From an uncultured Prevotellaceae bacterium (GTDB lineage Bacteria > Bacteroidota > Bacteroidia > Bacteroidales > Muribaculaceae), in NCBI GenBank assembly GCA_947165675.1, contig CAMVBJ010000007.1, positions 1 through 64,000 of the forward strand: a DNA stretch of 64,000 bases, read 5' to 3'. The notes beneath the pieces are model-generated. The model did not search any database and was not told the origin of the DNA. It worked only from the letters and a program-made list of their open reading frames with translations. The position numbers and the translations under genes are program-made. Below are positions 1 through 8,711 of this stretch, piece after piece. Position 1 is the first letter of the stretch; each line of letters opens with the position of its first letter.

Positions 1-209
1 AACTTCTCATAATAGGAATTGTCATCGCCACGGTAAATGATTGATTCATTCTTGTCTCGTTTGATTTTTTTCTCCTTGACGAGGTGAGCCTTTTCTTCCC
101 GAATGCGTTCAAGAAGAACTGATGCCAGTTCGTCATTGGGATCCTGGGGCACCAGTTTACCCTGTATAGCCCACTGGAGTATGCTGTTACGTAGTTGCTT
201 TCCCGTCAT
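1..209 (-). CDS. hsdS: Type I restriction specificity subunit HsdS (N-terminal part, runs off the window)
   Basis: The minus strand from the ATG at 209 reads MTGKQLRNSILQWAIQGKLV and continues PQDPNDELASVLLERI, a conserved N-terminal opening of Bacteroidales type I S subunits. The S subunit recognises the DNA target and directs the HsdM methylase and HsdR nuclease. About 69 codons are visible and the rest lies left of position 1. It starts only 4 bp after the stop of the Fic/Doc gene and so is the last visible gene of the operon hsdR-hsdM-DNA-binding protein-fic-hsdS. The truncation is the window edge, not a mutation. Confidence in the family is high; the target recognition domains are not visible. 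Confidence 0.85.
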   Translation of the reverse strand, partial: MTGKQLRNSILQWAIQGKLVPQDPNDELASVLLERIREEKAHLVKEKKIKRDKNESIIYRGDDNSYYEK

Positions 210-213
210 AACG

Positions 214-672
214 TTATATTATATCTGCCACATTCTTTCCGATTGCCTTTGCTATATCAATTTTCAGTTCCTCATCATAATCGGTATTGTCAACAATGCA
301 TACCATAATGCGTTGCAAAAGAACTTTATCTATATTTGAGGCAGCTACATGATATACAAATGGTTCTATTTGTTCCATGAATGTTTTTGCTGCCCAAAGA
401 TAGCCATTATGCAAAAGGAATGCCGCACCTAATGTTAGAGCGATTCTTTTATTTCCATCTGTAAAACAGTGGCCACAACAAAATGAAAATACCAAATATG
501 TAAGCTTTTCAACAAAAGTAGGATAATAAGAATCGTTTTGAACAAATTCTAATGCAGCGCGGATATTTCCTTCTTTAATGATGCCAGGAGAGCCGCCACC
601 ACTTTTCTCTATCATCTTATAGTAGATCGATAGCAACTCTTCATAATCAATATAACTAATCTTCTTCATCAT
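214..672 (-). CDS. Fic/Doc family protein (death-on-curing type)
   Basis: This 152-residue protein has the Fic core motif HCFTDGNKRIAL (H-x-F-x-D-G-N-K-R) near residues 69-80, as in Doc-type toxins. Known Fic/Doc proteins transfer AMP or phosphate to target proteins; Doc phosphorylates EF-Tu. The length and the N-terminal SYIDYEELLSIYYKMIEKSGG pattern fit the short Doc group. The gene overlaps the upstream DNA-binding protein gene by 17 bp, which implies translational coupling, and hsdS follows 4 bp downstream. No Phd-like antitoxin is visible, so the upstream protein is the only adjacent candidate partner. The substrate is unknown, and a role as toxin or as regulator of the restriction system is inference. 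Confidence 0.8.
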   Translation of the reverse strand: MMKKISYIDYEELLSIYYKMIEKSGGGSPGIIKEGNIRAALEFVQNDSYYPTFVEKLTYLVFSFCCGHCFTDGNKRIALTLGAAFLLHNGYLWAAKTFMEQIEPFVYHVAASNIDKVLLQRIMVCIVDNTDYDEELKIDIAKAIGKNVADII

Positions 673-1678
673 CAGCTTGTTTTAGACGTTTCAAGACCTC
701 AGTATTCTCGTCTAAGAGTTGCTCAACATCAATAGACTTATCACCAATAAACCGATCATACTCATCAGGAGTAATAGCCTTTAAATATTCTTCAATATTA
801 CCATGATAAGCATCACGGAATCCGAAATCTCGTGAAGCCATTTTTGTTCGAGCATCATCTATATATGGCTTTTGCATTGGAGATTCAGCAAGTCGTATAA
901 TTAGTTCTAAAACTTCACTTACCAGTAACTTCTTATTTCCTTGTTCCTCGTATTTCTCTCTAATAGCTGCTCCAACACCATTTTCAAAAGAAGCAATAAC
1001 TAGTAGGACTTCTGCATAAAGAGTATGGCGAACATTATCCTTACTATCAAGTCTTAATACTTCTCTATATTCATTTGCGTTTTCTTTAAAAATAGCCTTG
1101 TAAATGGCGTTGGTAACCTGCGAATACATGTTTGTTTCATGACCATCTACACATGCTCGTAATGCAGATGTTAATTGTTTACGATAATTGACTTCTTTAA
1201 GGGCTGTAGGTAAATAATTAGCATCTCTACGATTAATATACTTGGTTCCTCCACCAACCTTTTCATTAATTGTTGCAATGACTATATCTAAGATAAGACT
1301 ACGTACTTGCTTCGCTTTTTCACTCTCAGTTAACAACATTCCTATATTTAAGAATGCTCGGAAGTTAAACAAGCCTAATTGTGTCGTTTTGCTCGCCTCA
1401 TTAATAAGGTGAGCAAATTGTAACTTAAAGTCTTTTAGGTGTTTACCCTTACATAAAACATAACCATTATGCTTTAGCTCATCACTATAAATAGTTAAAT
1501 ATCTATCTATAGTAGAAACATCGACTTCATAATACTCTGCAACCATCTTTTTGGTAAACCGGTATTCTCCTTCAAATTCCATACCAACTATACCAAGACT
1601 ATCTTTTATATGTTCAATAGCATAATGGTTGTTTAGAACATTTTGGCGTTCAATATCAGATACTGTCAAATCATTCAT
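656..1678 (-). CDS. RhuM-like DNA-binding protein coupled to Fic
   Basis: This 340-residue protein has a likely helix-turn-helix near residues 40-75 (FTKKMVAEYYEVDVSTIDRY), followed by a segment (FRAFLNIGMLLTESEKAKQV) that resembles RhuM/phage antirepressor-type proteins. The C-terminus is acidic (QADDEED). There is no signal peptide or membrane segment. It overlaps hsdM by 8 bp upstream and fic by 17 bp downstream, so it is certainly co-transcribed. By position it may be the antitoxin or transcriptional controller of the Fic protein, or a regulator of the restriction operon. The exact family is not certain and the function is inferred from context. Confidence 0.6.
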   Translation of the reverse strand: MNDLTVSDIERQNVLNNHYAIEHIKDSLGIVGMEFEGEYRFTKKMVAEYYEVDVSTIDRYLTIYSDELKHNGYVLCKGKHLKDFKLQFAHLINEASKTTQLGLFNFRAFLNIGMLLTESEKAKQVRSLILDIVIATINEKVGGGTKYINRRDANYLPTALKEVNYRKQLTSALRACVDGHETNMYSQVTNAIYKAIFKENANEYREVLRLDSKDNVRHTLYAEVLLVIASFENGVGAAIREKYEEQGNKKLLVSEVLELIIRLAESPMQKPYIDDARTKMASRDFGFRDAYHGNIEEYLKAITPDEYDRFIGDKSIDVEQLLDENTEVLKRLKQADDEED

Positions 1679-3191
1679 GTTCGTCTAATGCTTTTATGTC
1701 AATTCCTAATATTTTTTGAATCTCAGCCAGAGTCTTGTCTATCTCGCGGTCGAGAGCGGCACGTTTCTTGTAGTAATTCTCAAGCAGTTCCTTGGGCGGA
1801 AGGATCTCTTCCTCGTCCTTCGGGAACTTGCACTGGTCAAAGTTGCAATCCAGTGCCATCAACTGCTCTACAGTAAAGCAACGGCTCTTCTCGTCTCCTG
1901 CTTCCTCATCAACAATCTCCTTGCGGTCGTTCCACCAATCCATGATGGGCTGGGTGTGGGCAAGTTGCATTGGTTTGGTCTTTGAGAAATGCTTGTAACC
2001 CTCAGGCATATCCATTCGGTAGAACCAAGTCTCTTTGGTGGAAAAACCTTCAGCAGCACCATCAGCTTTCTCGTTATTGAAGAAAAGGATGTTGGTGGCG
2101 ATACTGGTATAGGGCGAGAAAATACTGCCTGGCAATCGGATGATGGTGTGCAGGTTGAATTCCCTCAACAGTTTTTGCTTGATGGCCAACTTGGCATTGT
2201 CTGTACCAAACAGGAAGCCATCAGGTAGAATGACGGCAGCACGTCCGTTCTTAGCCAAGCGATACATGATGAGTACCATGAACAGATCGGCAGTTTCGCT
2301 GGAGCTAAGGTCAGACGGGAAATGCTGCTTGACCTCATTCTTTTCGCTGCCACCATAAGGCGGGTTCATCAAAACCACATCAAATTTGTCATCATCGGTG
2401 TAGTTGAGGACATCACGAGTCAAGGAATTGCCGTGCATCACCATGGGCGCATCAATGTCGTGTAAGAGCAGATTGGTAACGCATAGCATGTAGGGGAATT
2501 GCTTCTTTTCAATGCCATAAACCGACTGCGAATACGCTTTCTTGTCTTCAGCCTTGGTGACCTTTTTATCAAGCGCTTTGAGCCAACTAGTAATGAAGCC
2601 ACCCGTACCGCAAGCGAAGTCTGCCATTTGCTCACCCACTTTGGGGTCTATAATCTGTGCCATGAAATCTGTTAGGGCGCGAGGTGTATAAAACTCACCA
2701 GCAGAACCTGCAGATTGCATCTCTTTCAAGATGGTCTCATAGATTTCGCCAAAGGCGTGGCTCTCTTCATAGTCACCCAGGTCTAATTGGTCAATGACGT
2801 TGATGACCTGACGAAGTAACACACCATCCTTCATGTATTGATTGGCATCCTCAAAGGTGGTGCGCACGATGACACTGCGCATAGGAGTCTCGGGCGTAAC
2901 CTCAAGATTCTTCAATGTGGGGAAGAGGGTGTTGTTCACAAAGTCCAATAAGGCATCGGCCGTCAATGCGTTGCCGTCACCATTGTCTTGAGCCCAGTTG
3001 CGCCAACGGCATTCCTCAGGGATGAACGACACATAATCGTCCTCGTTAAATTCCCAGTCATTCTCTTTCTCGTCATATACCTTTAGGAACAGCATCCATG
3101 CGATTTGTTCAATGCGTTGGGCATCACCATTGATACCTGCATCGTTTCGCATGATGTTGCGGATGTTTTTTACAAAATTATTGAGTGCCAT
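1671..3191 (-). CDS. hsdM: Type I restriction-modification DNA methyltransferase HsdM
   Basis: This 506-residue N6-adenine methyltransferase subunit has an N-terminal HsdM helical domain (residues 1-140). It has the SAM-binding motif I FACGTGGF near residue 194 and the catalytic NPPYGG motif near residue 276. With HsdS it methylates adenine in the target site and protects host DNA. Its length matches full-size HsdM. It lies 10 bp downstream of hsdR and overlaps the next gene by 8 bp. The order R-M-(two extra genes)-S is typical of Bacteroidales type I loci with inserted accessory genes. No frameshift is seen, so the methylase appears intact. Confidence 0.93.
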   Translation of the reverse strand: MALNNFVKNIRNIMRNDAGINGDAQRIEQIAWMLFLKVYDEKENDWEFNEDDYVSFIPEECRWRNWAQDNGDGNALTADALLDFVNNTLFPTLKNLEVTPETPMRSVIVRTTFEDANQYMKDGVLLRQVINVIDQLDLGDYEESHAFGEIYETILKEMQSAGSAGEFYTPRALTDFMAQIIDPKVGEQMADFACGTGGFITSWLKALDKKVTKAEDKKAYSQSVYGIEKKQFPYMLCVTNLLLHDIDAPMVMHGNSLTRDVLNYTDDDKFDVVLMNPPYGGSEKNEVKQHFPSDLSSSETADLFMVLIMYRLAKNGRAAVILPDGFLFGTDNAKLAIKQKLLREFNLHTIIRLPGSIFSPYTSIATNILFFNNEKADGAAEGFSTKETWFYRMDMPEGYKHFSKTKPMQLAHTQPIMDWWNDRKEIVDEEAGDEKSRCFTVEQLMALDCNFDQCKFPKDEEEILPPKELLENYYKKRAALDREIDKTLAEIQKILGIDIKALDEHE

Positions 3192-3201
3192 ATTATTGTG
3201 T

Positions 3202-5547
3202 TTATGCTATGCTATAAATCAAGTCTTCTAATTCGTTTACCGCATCAATATACTGCTGCTTGCCGCCAAAAAGTTTGGCGATTTTAGCTGGAGAGCCCAT
3301 GGTGCGGAACGGGTCTAACTTCAAGATGACAGTCTTGTTTTCCAGTTGAGTGATACCGTCAATGGCGTACTTGTCCAGCAGTGCCTCCAGCACCTTTCGG
3401 GCTTCAGGGCCATATTTGCTGAAGATGTCCCGTTTCTTTACTTGGTCTGCACGTTCCTTGCGTGTGAGTGCTTTGCGACCATAAGCGATATGACAGATGA
3501 AGTCAAAGTCATCAACGTCTGCCATTCCTGCATCCTCCTTCAGAGTCTGCAGGTTGATACCACTCGCCAGTAACAGGTTTGTGATTTCTTCCTTTTTCTC
3601 GGCGGCGTTCCAGTGATGGATGAAGTCGTCAAGGTTGGCGTAAGTATCATTGATGTTCTTTTTCGTGTAATCGGTTATGCTCTCGGTTCGCAGCAGCTTG
3701 CCATTGGTGTCATATACCGATACGACTTTGTTCGTGATGAAGACCTTGCAGCCATTCTGGTCAACGATGGGCTTCTCATATTTCACAGGGGGCTCATGAG
3801 GTTGCTCTGGTTCTTTAGGCTCAGGATATGGTTTTTTAGCGCCAGGCGCGTAGCTCTCGTCAACTTCAATCGGGCCGTCCCACTCGGGGTCGGCAAACAA
3901 GCGGGTGATGTTGCGGAAGTCCATGATGGTGAAATGGGTTTTGCCCTCTTTCTCCCTGATGCGGGTACCGCGTCCCACAATCTGCTTGAATTCTGTCATC
4001 GAGTTAATGCGTTGATCAAGCACAATCAATTTCACCATCTTGCAATCAACGCCAGTTGATAGTAATTTACTGGTCGTTGCTATCACAGGCGTAGGAGAAG
4101 CTACAGATATGAAATAATCCAACTTTGATTGGCCGTATGCATCGCTGCCAGTAATGCGGACAACGTAGTCCGGATTCTTTTTGCACATATCGGAGTTCTC
4201 ATTGACCAGGGCAATGCGCATCCTCTCAGCATGATCTTCGTCGGCACAGAACACAATCGTTTTTGCCATGCGGTCGGTGTGCTTCAGATAGCTCGTTATT
4301 TCCTGAGCCACTTCCCGGATGCGATCCTCGATAATGATATTATAATCGTAGTCCGTATTATTGTAGATGCGGTCTTCAATCTCATTACCGTGGATATCCT
4401 TCTGACCTTTGGTGGGACGCCATTCGTCACCAATGTTGGTTGTGATGTTTACCACCTTAAATGGCGCCAAGAAACCGTCCTCGATACCTTCTTTTAGGCT
4501 ATAGGTGTAGATAGGCTCATTGAAATAGGAGATACTGGACTGGTATTTGGTCTCTTTAGGTGTGGCCGTCATTCCCAGTTGAACAGCATCGGTGAAATAT
4601 TCCAGAATCTCTCGCCAGTTGCTGTCGTCCTTGGCGCTACCGCGATGGCACTCATCAACGATGACCAAATCAAAGAATTCGGGCTTGAACAGTTCTTTGT
4701 AATTTTGTTTGCCTCCTTGGCCAATGAGCTGCTGATACAATGCAAAGTATACTTCATAGGCTGTAACGCCACCACCTAGGTCTTGCTGATAGTTGACTTT
4801 ATGAATCGTCTTATTCAGTGGCTTGAAATCTTGCTGGATGGACTGGTCAACAAGTACATTGCGGTCGGCGAGATAAAGCACTTTCTTGACTAAGCCAGCC
4901 TTGAGTAAACGGTAAACAATCTGAAATGCCGTGTACGTTTTGCCTGTACCTGTTGCCATGACAAGCAAAAGGCGTTTTTGGCCTTGAGCCACAGCCTGGA
5001 CAGTACGGTTTACGGCATTGCGCTGGTAATAACGGGGAGGGAAGATGTCTTTGCCGGTACAATAGGGCTGATTTATGATCTGTTGTTCAACTTCATTAAG
5101 GCCTTCGCCTCCATTGCTCTCAGTAAGAAATCGTTGATAGAGCTCTTCTTTGGTTGGGAACTCATCCATGGACAATGAACGTTCCTTGCCTGTCAAGAAA
5201 TCATATTCCTGAAACCCTAGGCCATTTGAACTGTAGGCAAAGGGGACATCCATCATGTGGGCATACTCCTTGGCTTGTTGCATACCATGAGACACTGAAT
5301 GTGTCGCATCTTTAGCCTCAACAATAGCGATGGGAGTTGCGCGGTTATAATACAGAACATAATCGGCGTATTTGGGTTTCTCTCGGACAATGAAGTTTCC
5401 CCGAAGGTTGATTTTGCCATCGGTCAGTTTCACCTTTGTCTCCATGGTGATGTCCTCTACCGACCACCCTTTTGCTAGGATAGCAGGTGTGATATAGCGC
5501 AGTTTTATGTCCTCTTCAGATAGCTCTTGGATAGTCATGTTCGCCAT
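3202..5547 (-). CDS. hsdR: Type I restriction endonuclease subunit HsdR
   Basis: This 781-residue restriction and translocation subunit begins with an HSDR_N nuclease domain. The nuclease residues D and E-x-K appear in YADYVLYYN and IAIVEAKD near residues 60-80. An SF2 motor follows, with Walker A ATGTGKT near residue 200, DECH near residue 300, and the helicase motif GRGTRIREKEGKTHF near residue 530. A C-terminal domain binds the methylase. Known HsdR proteins translocate DNA in an ATP-dependent way and cut it far from an unmethylated site. It is the first gene of the operon. Its likely promoter is at 5704-5711, giving a leader of roughly 150 nt that contains a stem-loop. An internal ATG three codons later is an alternative start. 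Confidence 0.93.
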   Translation of the reverse strand: MANMTIQELSEEDIKLRYITPAILAKGWSVEDITMETKVKLTDGKINLRGNFIVREKPKYADYVLYYNRATPIAIVEAKDATHSVSHGMQQAKEYAHMMDVPFAYSSNGLGFQEYDFLTGKERSLSMDEFPTKEELYQRFLTESNGGEGLNEVEQQIINQPYCTGKDIFPPRYYQRNAVNRTVQAVAQGQKRLLLVMATGTGKTYTAFQIVYRLLKAGLVKKVLYLADRNVLVDQSIQQDFKPLNKTIHKVNYQQDLGGGVTAYEVYFALYQQLIGQGGKQNYKELFKPEFFDLVIVDECHRGSAKDDSNWREILEYFTDAVQLGMTATPKETKYQSSISYFNEPIYTYSLKEGIEDGFLAPFKVVNITTNIGDEWRPTKGQKDIHGNEIEDRIYNNTDYDYNIIIEDRIREVAQEITSYLKHTDRMAKTIVFCADEDHAERMRIALVNENSDMCKKNPDYVVRITGSDAYGQSKLDYFISVASPTPVIATTSKLLSTGVDCKMVKLIVLDQRINSMTEFKQIVGRGTRIREKEGKTHFTIMDFRNITRLFADPEWDGPIEVDESYAPGAKKPYPEPKEPEQPHEPPVKYEKPIVDQNGCKVFITNKVVSVYDTNGKLLRTESITDYTKKNINDTYANLDDFIHHWNAAEKKEEITNLLLASGINLQTLKEDAGMADVDDFDFICHIAYGRKALTRKERADQVKKRDIFSKYGPEARKVLEALLDKYAIDGITQLENKTVILKLDPFRTMGSPAKIAKLFGGKQQYIDAVNELEDLIYSIA

Positions 5548-5564
5548 AATCTATATTATGAGAA

Positions 5565-5648
5565 TTTGCTATATCTAAAAACAAACTCCGATGCAGTCCC
5601 TGCAGGCCGACCAAAGCCTATATAACCGCAAAGGAGTTTGCTATATCT
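5565..5648. repeat. Direct and inverted repeats in the hsdR leader
   Basis: The 12-mer TTTGCTATATCT occurs at 5565-5576 and again at 5637-5648. Between the copies, CAAACTCC (5582-5589) is the inverse of GGAGTTTG (5633-5640), and TGCAGTCCCTGCA forms a smaller hairpin inside. The element would lie in the untranslated leader of hsdR if the promoter at 5704-5711 is used. It could be an attenuator, a regulator site, or a small insertion with flanking duplication. Confidence 0.5.
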
Positions 5649-5703
5649 TCATTTTCTCGGTCTGTCGCAGGTATTTTTCCCACTATAGAAAAATTGGTGA
5701 GGG

Positions 5704-5711
5704 CAAAAATA
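5704..5711 (-). promoter_or_regulatory. Bacteroidetes -7 promoter box for the hsdR operon
   Basis: The minus strand reads TATTTTTG, a perfect match to TAnnTTTG. It is about 155 nt upstream of the hsdR start, leaving a long structured leader. No clear -33 TTTG was identified. Confidence 0.45.
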
Positions 5712-5828
5712 CAACAAAATCTTTGATTTTGCACCTAAAATTCAGTTTAATATTTGGACTCAGCCGTTCCAGGATATCAAGTCGAGAAACTTTGGCGCGA
5801 TATTGAAGCCCATTTCAAGGATATTTTG

Positions 5829-5836
5829 TAAATTTG
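5829..5836 (+). promoter_or_regulatory. -7 promoter box for the DUF262/HNH operon
   Basis: TAAATTTG matches TAnnTTTG exactly and lies 50 nt before the start at 5886. It faces away from the hsdR promoter, so the two defence operons diverge from this 338-bp spacer. Confidence 0.5.
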
Positions 5837-5885
5837 CGACTGTCAATATAATGATTATATCGATTAATTGAAACATATTTGATTT

Positions 5886-8057
5886 ATGAGAGACGCAACA
5901 AAACTTGACATCTACTTCAAGGACGATAAGGCATTGTTCTTAATTCCGTTATACCAACGTAAGTATGCATGGCAGCAGAAACATTGCCAACGGCTATTTT
6001 CTGACCTTCAAAAGATTCAAAAGGAAAACATTCGCAGTCACTTCTTTGGAAGCATTGTTTCGGTCAAGGCAGATAGCGAACACGAGAATGACCTTCTCAT
6101 TATTGATGGCCAGCAACGCATCACAACAATCTCCATACTTATTCTTGCAGCTATGAATGCCGTCAAGAATGGTGAAATGGATATTGAAAATGAGGAATTA
6201 CTCAAAGATACAAAGGAGAAATATCTATATGCCAAATATCGTCGTCATGTGGAACGAAAGATAAAACTACGTCCGATTGATGAAGACTTAATCGCATATG
6301 ATGCGCTTTTCTCCAATGACCCAGAAAAGTTTGTCCCTGCTGAGAAATCTGGAATAACGAAGAACTATTTGTTTTTCTACAACCTTATTGTAGGGCAAGG
6401 TCATCGTTTAGTGTTTGAGGACTTGATTGATGCAATTGAGCGACTTATAATCATTGATATTTGCCTTGATAGTAACGACAATCCTCAGCTCATCTTTGAA
6501 AGCCTAAATTCCTGTGGAAAAGATTTGGAAGAGGCGGATAAAGTACGTAACTACCTGCTGATGTCTCAATCAAAGGATCTGCAAGAACAATACTACTACA
6601 AATATTGGCAAAAAATTGAAAAACTCACAGATGGCGAGCCAACAATGTTCATCCGTGACTACCTTACTCTTAAAAGAAGAGTAATTAGTAATTTGGAAGA
6701 ACTTTATTTCGACTTCAAGGCCTATGATGAGAAATCGGGCTTAATGCGTGATGACTTACTTGCAGACATGCTAAAATATGCCAAATTTTATGAAATGGCA
6801 CTCAAGGGCAAGACTAATAGCGAACGCTTAAACCGTAAATTGCGTCAACTAGCAAGCATCGGTTCGTTTGTGTGCATGCCTTTCTATCTCGCATTTTTTG
6901 ATTATGCTGATCAGAACGACTTGAATGAGCAACAGCGTTATAATGTACTTGATGTGGTTGAAAACTACTGGGCACGTCGAATTATCTGCAACTGGCCTGC
7001 AAATGCCATGACCAAGTCTTTCGCTCTACTACATAGCGATATCATGCGTATCTATGACATCCACAAGAAACGTGGGCAAGCATTGGAATTGCCATATGTG
7101 GAAGTCATGAAATACATAATCATGAAGAAGCAAGGCACTGGCGAGTTTCCCATCGACCGATATGTCATTGAGAGTTTCCCTCAACGACAGATTTACAAAA
7201 TGCCTTCCTCTTACCGTGCTTTTCTTTTCGAGCGCATGGAAAACCTCGATAGCAAAGAAGCGGATGTGGATATTGTTCAAAAACTTAGTGATGGAAAGAT
7301 TACTATCGAACATATCATGCCACAGCACCTCACGCCACAGTGGAAAGAAGACCTTGGCCCAGAAGCAGAGAGAATACAAGAACAGTATCTTCACACGTTT
7401 GCAAATCTCACTCTTACTGGTTATAACATCGATTATAGCAATCGTCCATATAGCGATAAATGGAATGGTTATACCTATACAAAGAAAGACCGAGAGACAA
7501 AAGAGGAGAAGAACATTTCGGTCTATGGTTATAAAGACTCGGCTTTTAAATTGAGTAACTATATGAAGTTACATCAGCAATGGACAGAGAAAGAGCTTAA
7601 AGAACGTGGTGAACTTCTTCTTCAAAGCTTCTTGCATCTTTGGCCTATGATAACAACGAAGTATGTTCCTTTGGAAAGAGAGGTTGAGGTGGTCTCAATC
7701 GACGATGATGACACCGATCTGAAAGGAAGGACTATTACCGCATTCCGTTATAACGGAGTGAAACACGAGGTTTGGTCGTGGAAGATGATGCTCTTGGAGG
7801 TATGTAAGTTGATATTCAACGATTATCCCACAGAGATGCTGTATTTGGCAACAAAAGACAATTACTTACATTCGTCTGCTAAAGACTACACAGCACCAGT
7901 AGTGGAGAATTGTCATGTTTGGGCATCTAACGACACTCGTTCAAAACGCAACGTGCTGCTCTATATCTTCAAGGAATTGGGTATTGACCCGTCAATCCTT
8001 GAACTTGAATTAGTTCCATTGAACAACAATGTTGTTGATGATAATGTGGAAGACTGA
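5886..8057 (+). CDS. GmrSD-type DUF262/DUF1524 (HNH) nuclease
   Basis: This 723-residue protein has an N-terminal DUF262 domain with the signatures IPLYQRKYAW (residues 21-30) and DGQQRITT (about 74-81), which form the ParB-like nucleotide-binding site. A helical middle follows, then a DUF1524 HNH domain near residues 470-530 with IEHIMPQH and FANLTLTGYN. GmrSD enzymes are type IV, modification-dependent restriction nucleases, and related single-chain proteins act against phage. About 120 further residues after the HNH domain form an extra C-terminal domain that is not recognised. It is the first gene of an operon with the HD hydrolase 12 bp downstream. Specificity for modified DNA is inferred from the family. 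Confidence 0.85.
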   Translation: MRDATKLDIYFKDDKALFLIPLYQRKYAWQQKHCQRLFSDLQKIQKENIRSHFFGSIVSVKADSEHENDLLIIDGQQRITTISILILAAMNAVKNGEMDIENEELLKDTKEKYLYAKYRRHVERKIKLRPIDEDLIAYDALFSNDPEKFVPAEKSGITKNYLFFYNLIVGQGHRLVFEDLIDAIERLIIIDICLDSNDNPQLIFESLNSCGKDLEEADKVRNYLLMSQSKDLQEQYYYKYWQKIEKLTDGEPTMFIRDYLTLKRRVISNLEELYFDFKAYDEKSGLMRDDLLADMLKYAKFYEMALKGKTNSERLNRKLRQLASIGSFVCMPFYLAFFDYADQNDLNEQQRYNVLDVVENYWARRIICNWPANAMTKSFALLHSDIMRIYDIHKKRGQALELPYVEVMKYIIMKKQGTGEFPIDRYVIESFPQRQIYKMPSSYRAFLFERMENLDSKEADVDIVQKLSDGKITIEHIMPQHLTPQWKEDLGPEAERIQEQYLHTFANLTLTGYNIDYSNRPYSDKWNGYTYTKKDRETKEEKNISVYGYKDSAFKLSNYMKLHQQWTEKELKERGELLLQSFLHLWPMITTKYVPLEREVEVVSIDDDDTDLKGRTITAFRYNGVKHEVWSWKMMLLEVCKLIFNDYPTEMLYLATKDNYLHSSAKDYTAPVVENCHVWASNDTRSKRNVLLYIFKELGIDPSILELELVPLNNNVVDDNVED

Positions 8058-8069
8058 ATCGATTTGCCT

Positions 8070-8705
8070 ATGAAAGAATCAGAAAACACGCAGCCATTGT
8101 CACAGATAGAGATTGCGCTGGAAATTGCGCTGAAAGCCCACAAGGGGCAACGTGATCTTGATGGTAAGCCAGTGATATTGCACCCGCTCACTGTCGCTAT
8201 GAAAGGAAGCAATGAGAACGAGATTGCCGCTGGTATGCTTCACGATGTGGTCGAAGACACTGACTACACGTTTGAAGACCTGCTGGCTGCAGGTATCTCT
8301 CAAGAGGTCGTTGACGCGCTGCGCCTGCTCACTCACAAGAACGGCTCCAATTATATGGATTATGTGGAACGCATAGCTCGGTCACACAACCCCATTGCCA
8401 TCAATGTGAAGTGCAATGACCTTGACCACAATCTTGATCGTGGCCGCAAAGGCGACCACCTCAAGCAGGTGGCAAAGCATTCCGCTGCAAGAGAAATCAT
8501 ACATCCGTACAACGGCGACGAGGGCACCGCATGGGATCTCTTGATTGACGACCCAGAAGAAGGCAAATATTGGCAAGCCAAATTCGCTTTCCAAATCATA
8601 AAGAAATCCATCGAGGATGCTACCGCCGAAGTAGGTATCACTATCGATGAATACATGCATTTCTTCCATCCTGACCGCAACGATAACTTCGATAAATTGA
8701 AATAA
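8070..8705 (+). CDS. SpoT/MESH1-like HD-domain hydrolase
   Basis: This protein of about 211 residues carries a RelA/SpoT-type HD fold. The motifs are KAHKGQRDLDGKPVILHPLT at the start, HDVVEDT near residue 57 and VKCNDLDHNLD near residue 110. There is no synthetase, TGS or ACT domain, so it resembles stand-alone (p)ppGpp hydrolases or related HD nucleotide phosphohydrolases. The ATG at 8070 is preferred over a TTG two codons upstream. It lies between the DUF262 nuclease and a coiled-coil gene, all on the same strand with gaps of 6-12 bp, so it probably shares their role. Alarmone or other modified-nucleotide hydrolysis is inference. Confidence 0.75.
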   Translation: MKESENTQPLSQIEIALEIALKAHKGQRDLDGKPVILHPLTVAMKGSNENEIAAGMLHDVVEDTDYTFEDLLAAGISQEVVDALRLLTHKNGSNYMDYVERIARSHNPIAINVKCNDLDHNLDRGRKGDHLKQVAKHSAAREIIHPYNGDEGTAWDLLIDDPEEGKYWQAKFAFQIIKKSIEDATAEVGITIDEYMHFFHPDRNDNFDKLK

Positions 8706-8711
8706 AGAAAA

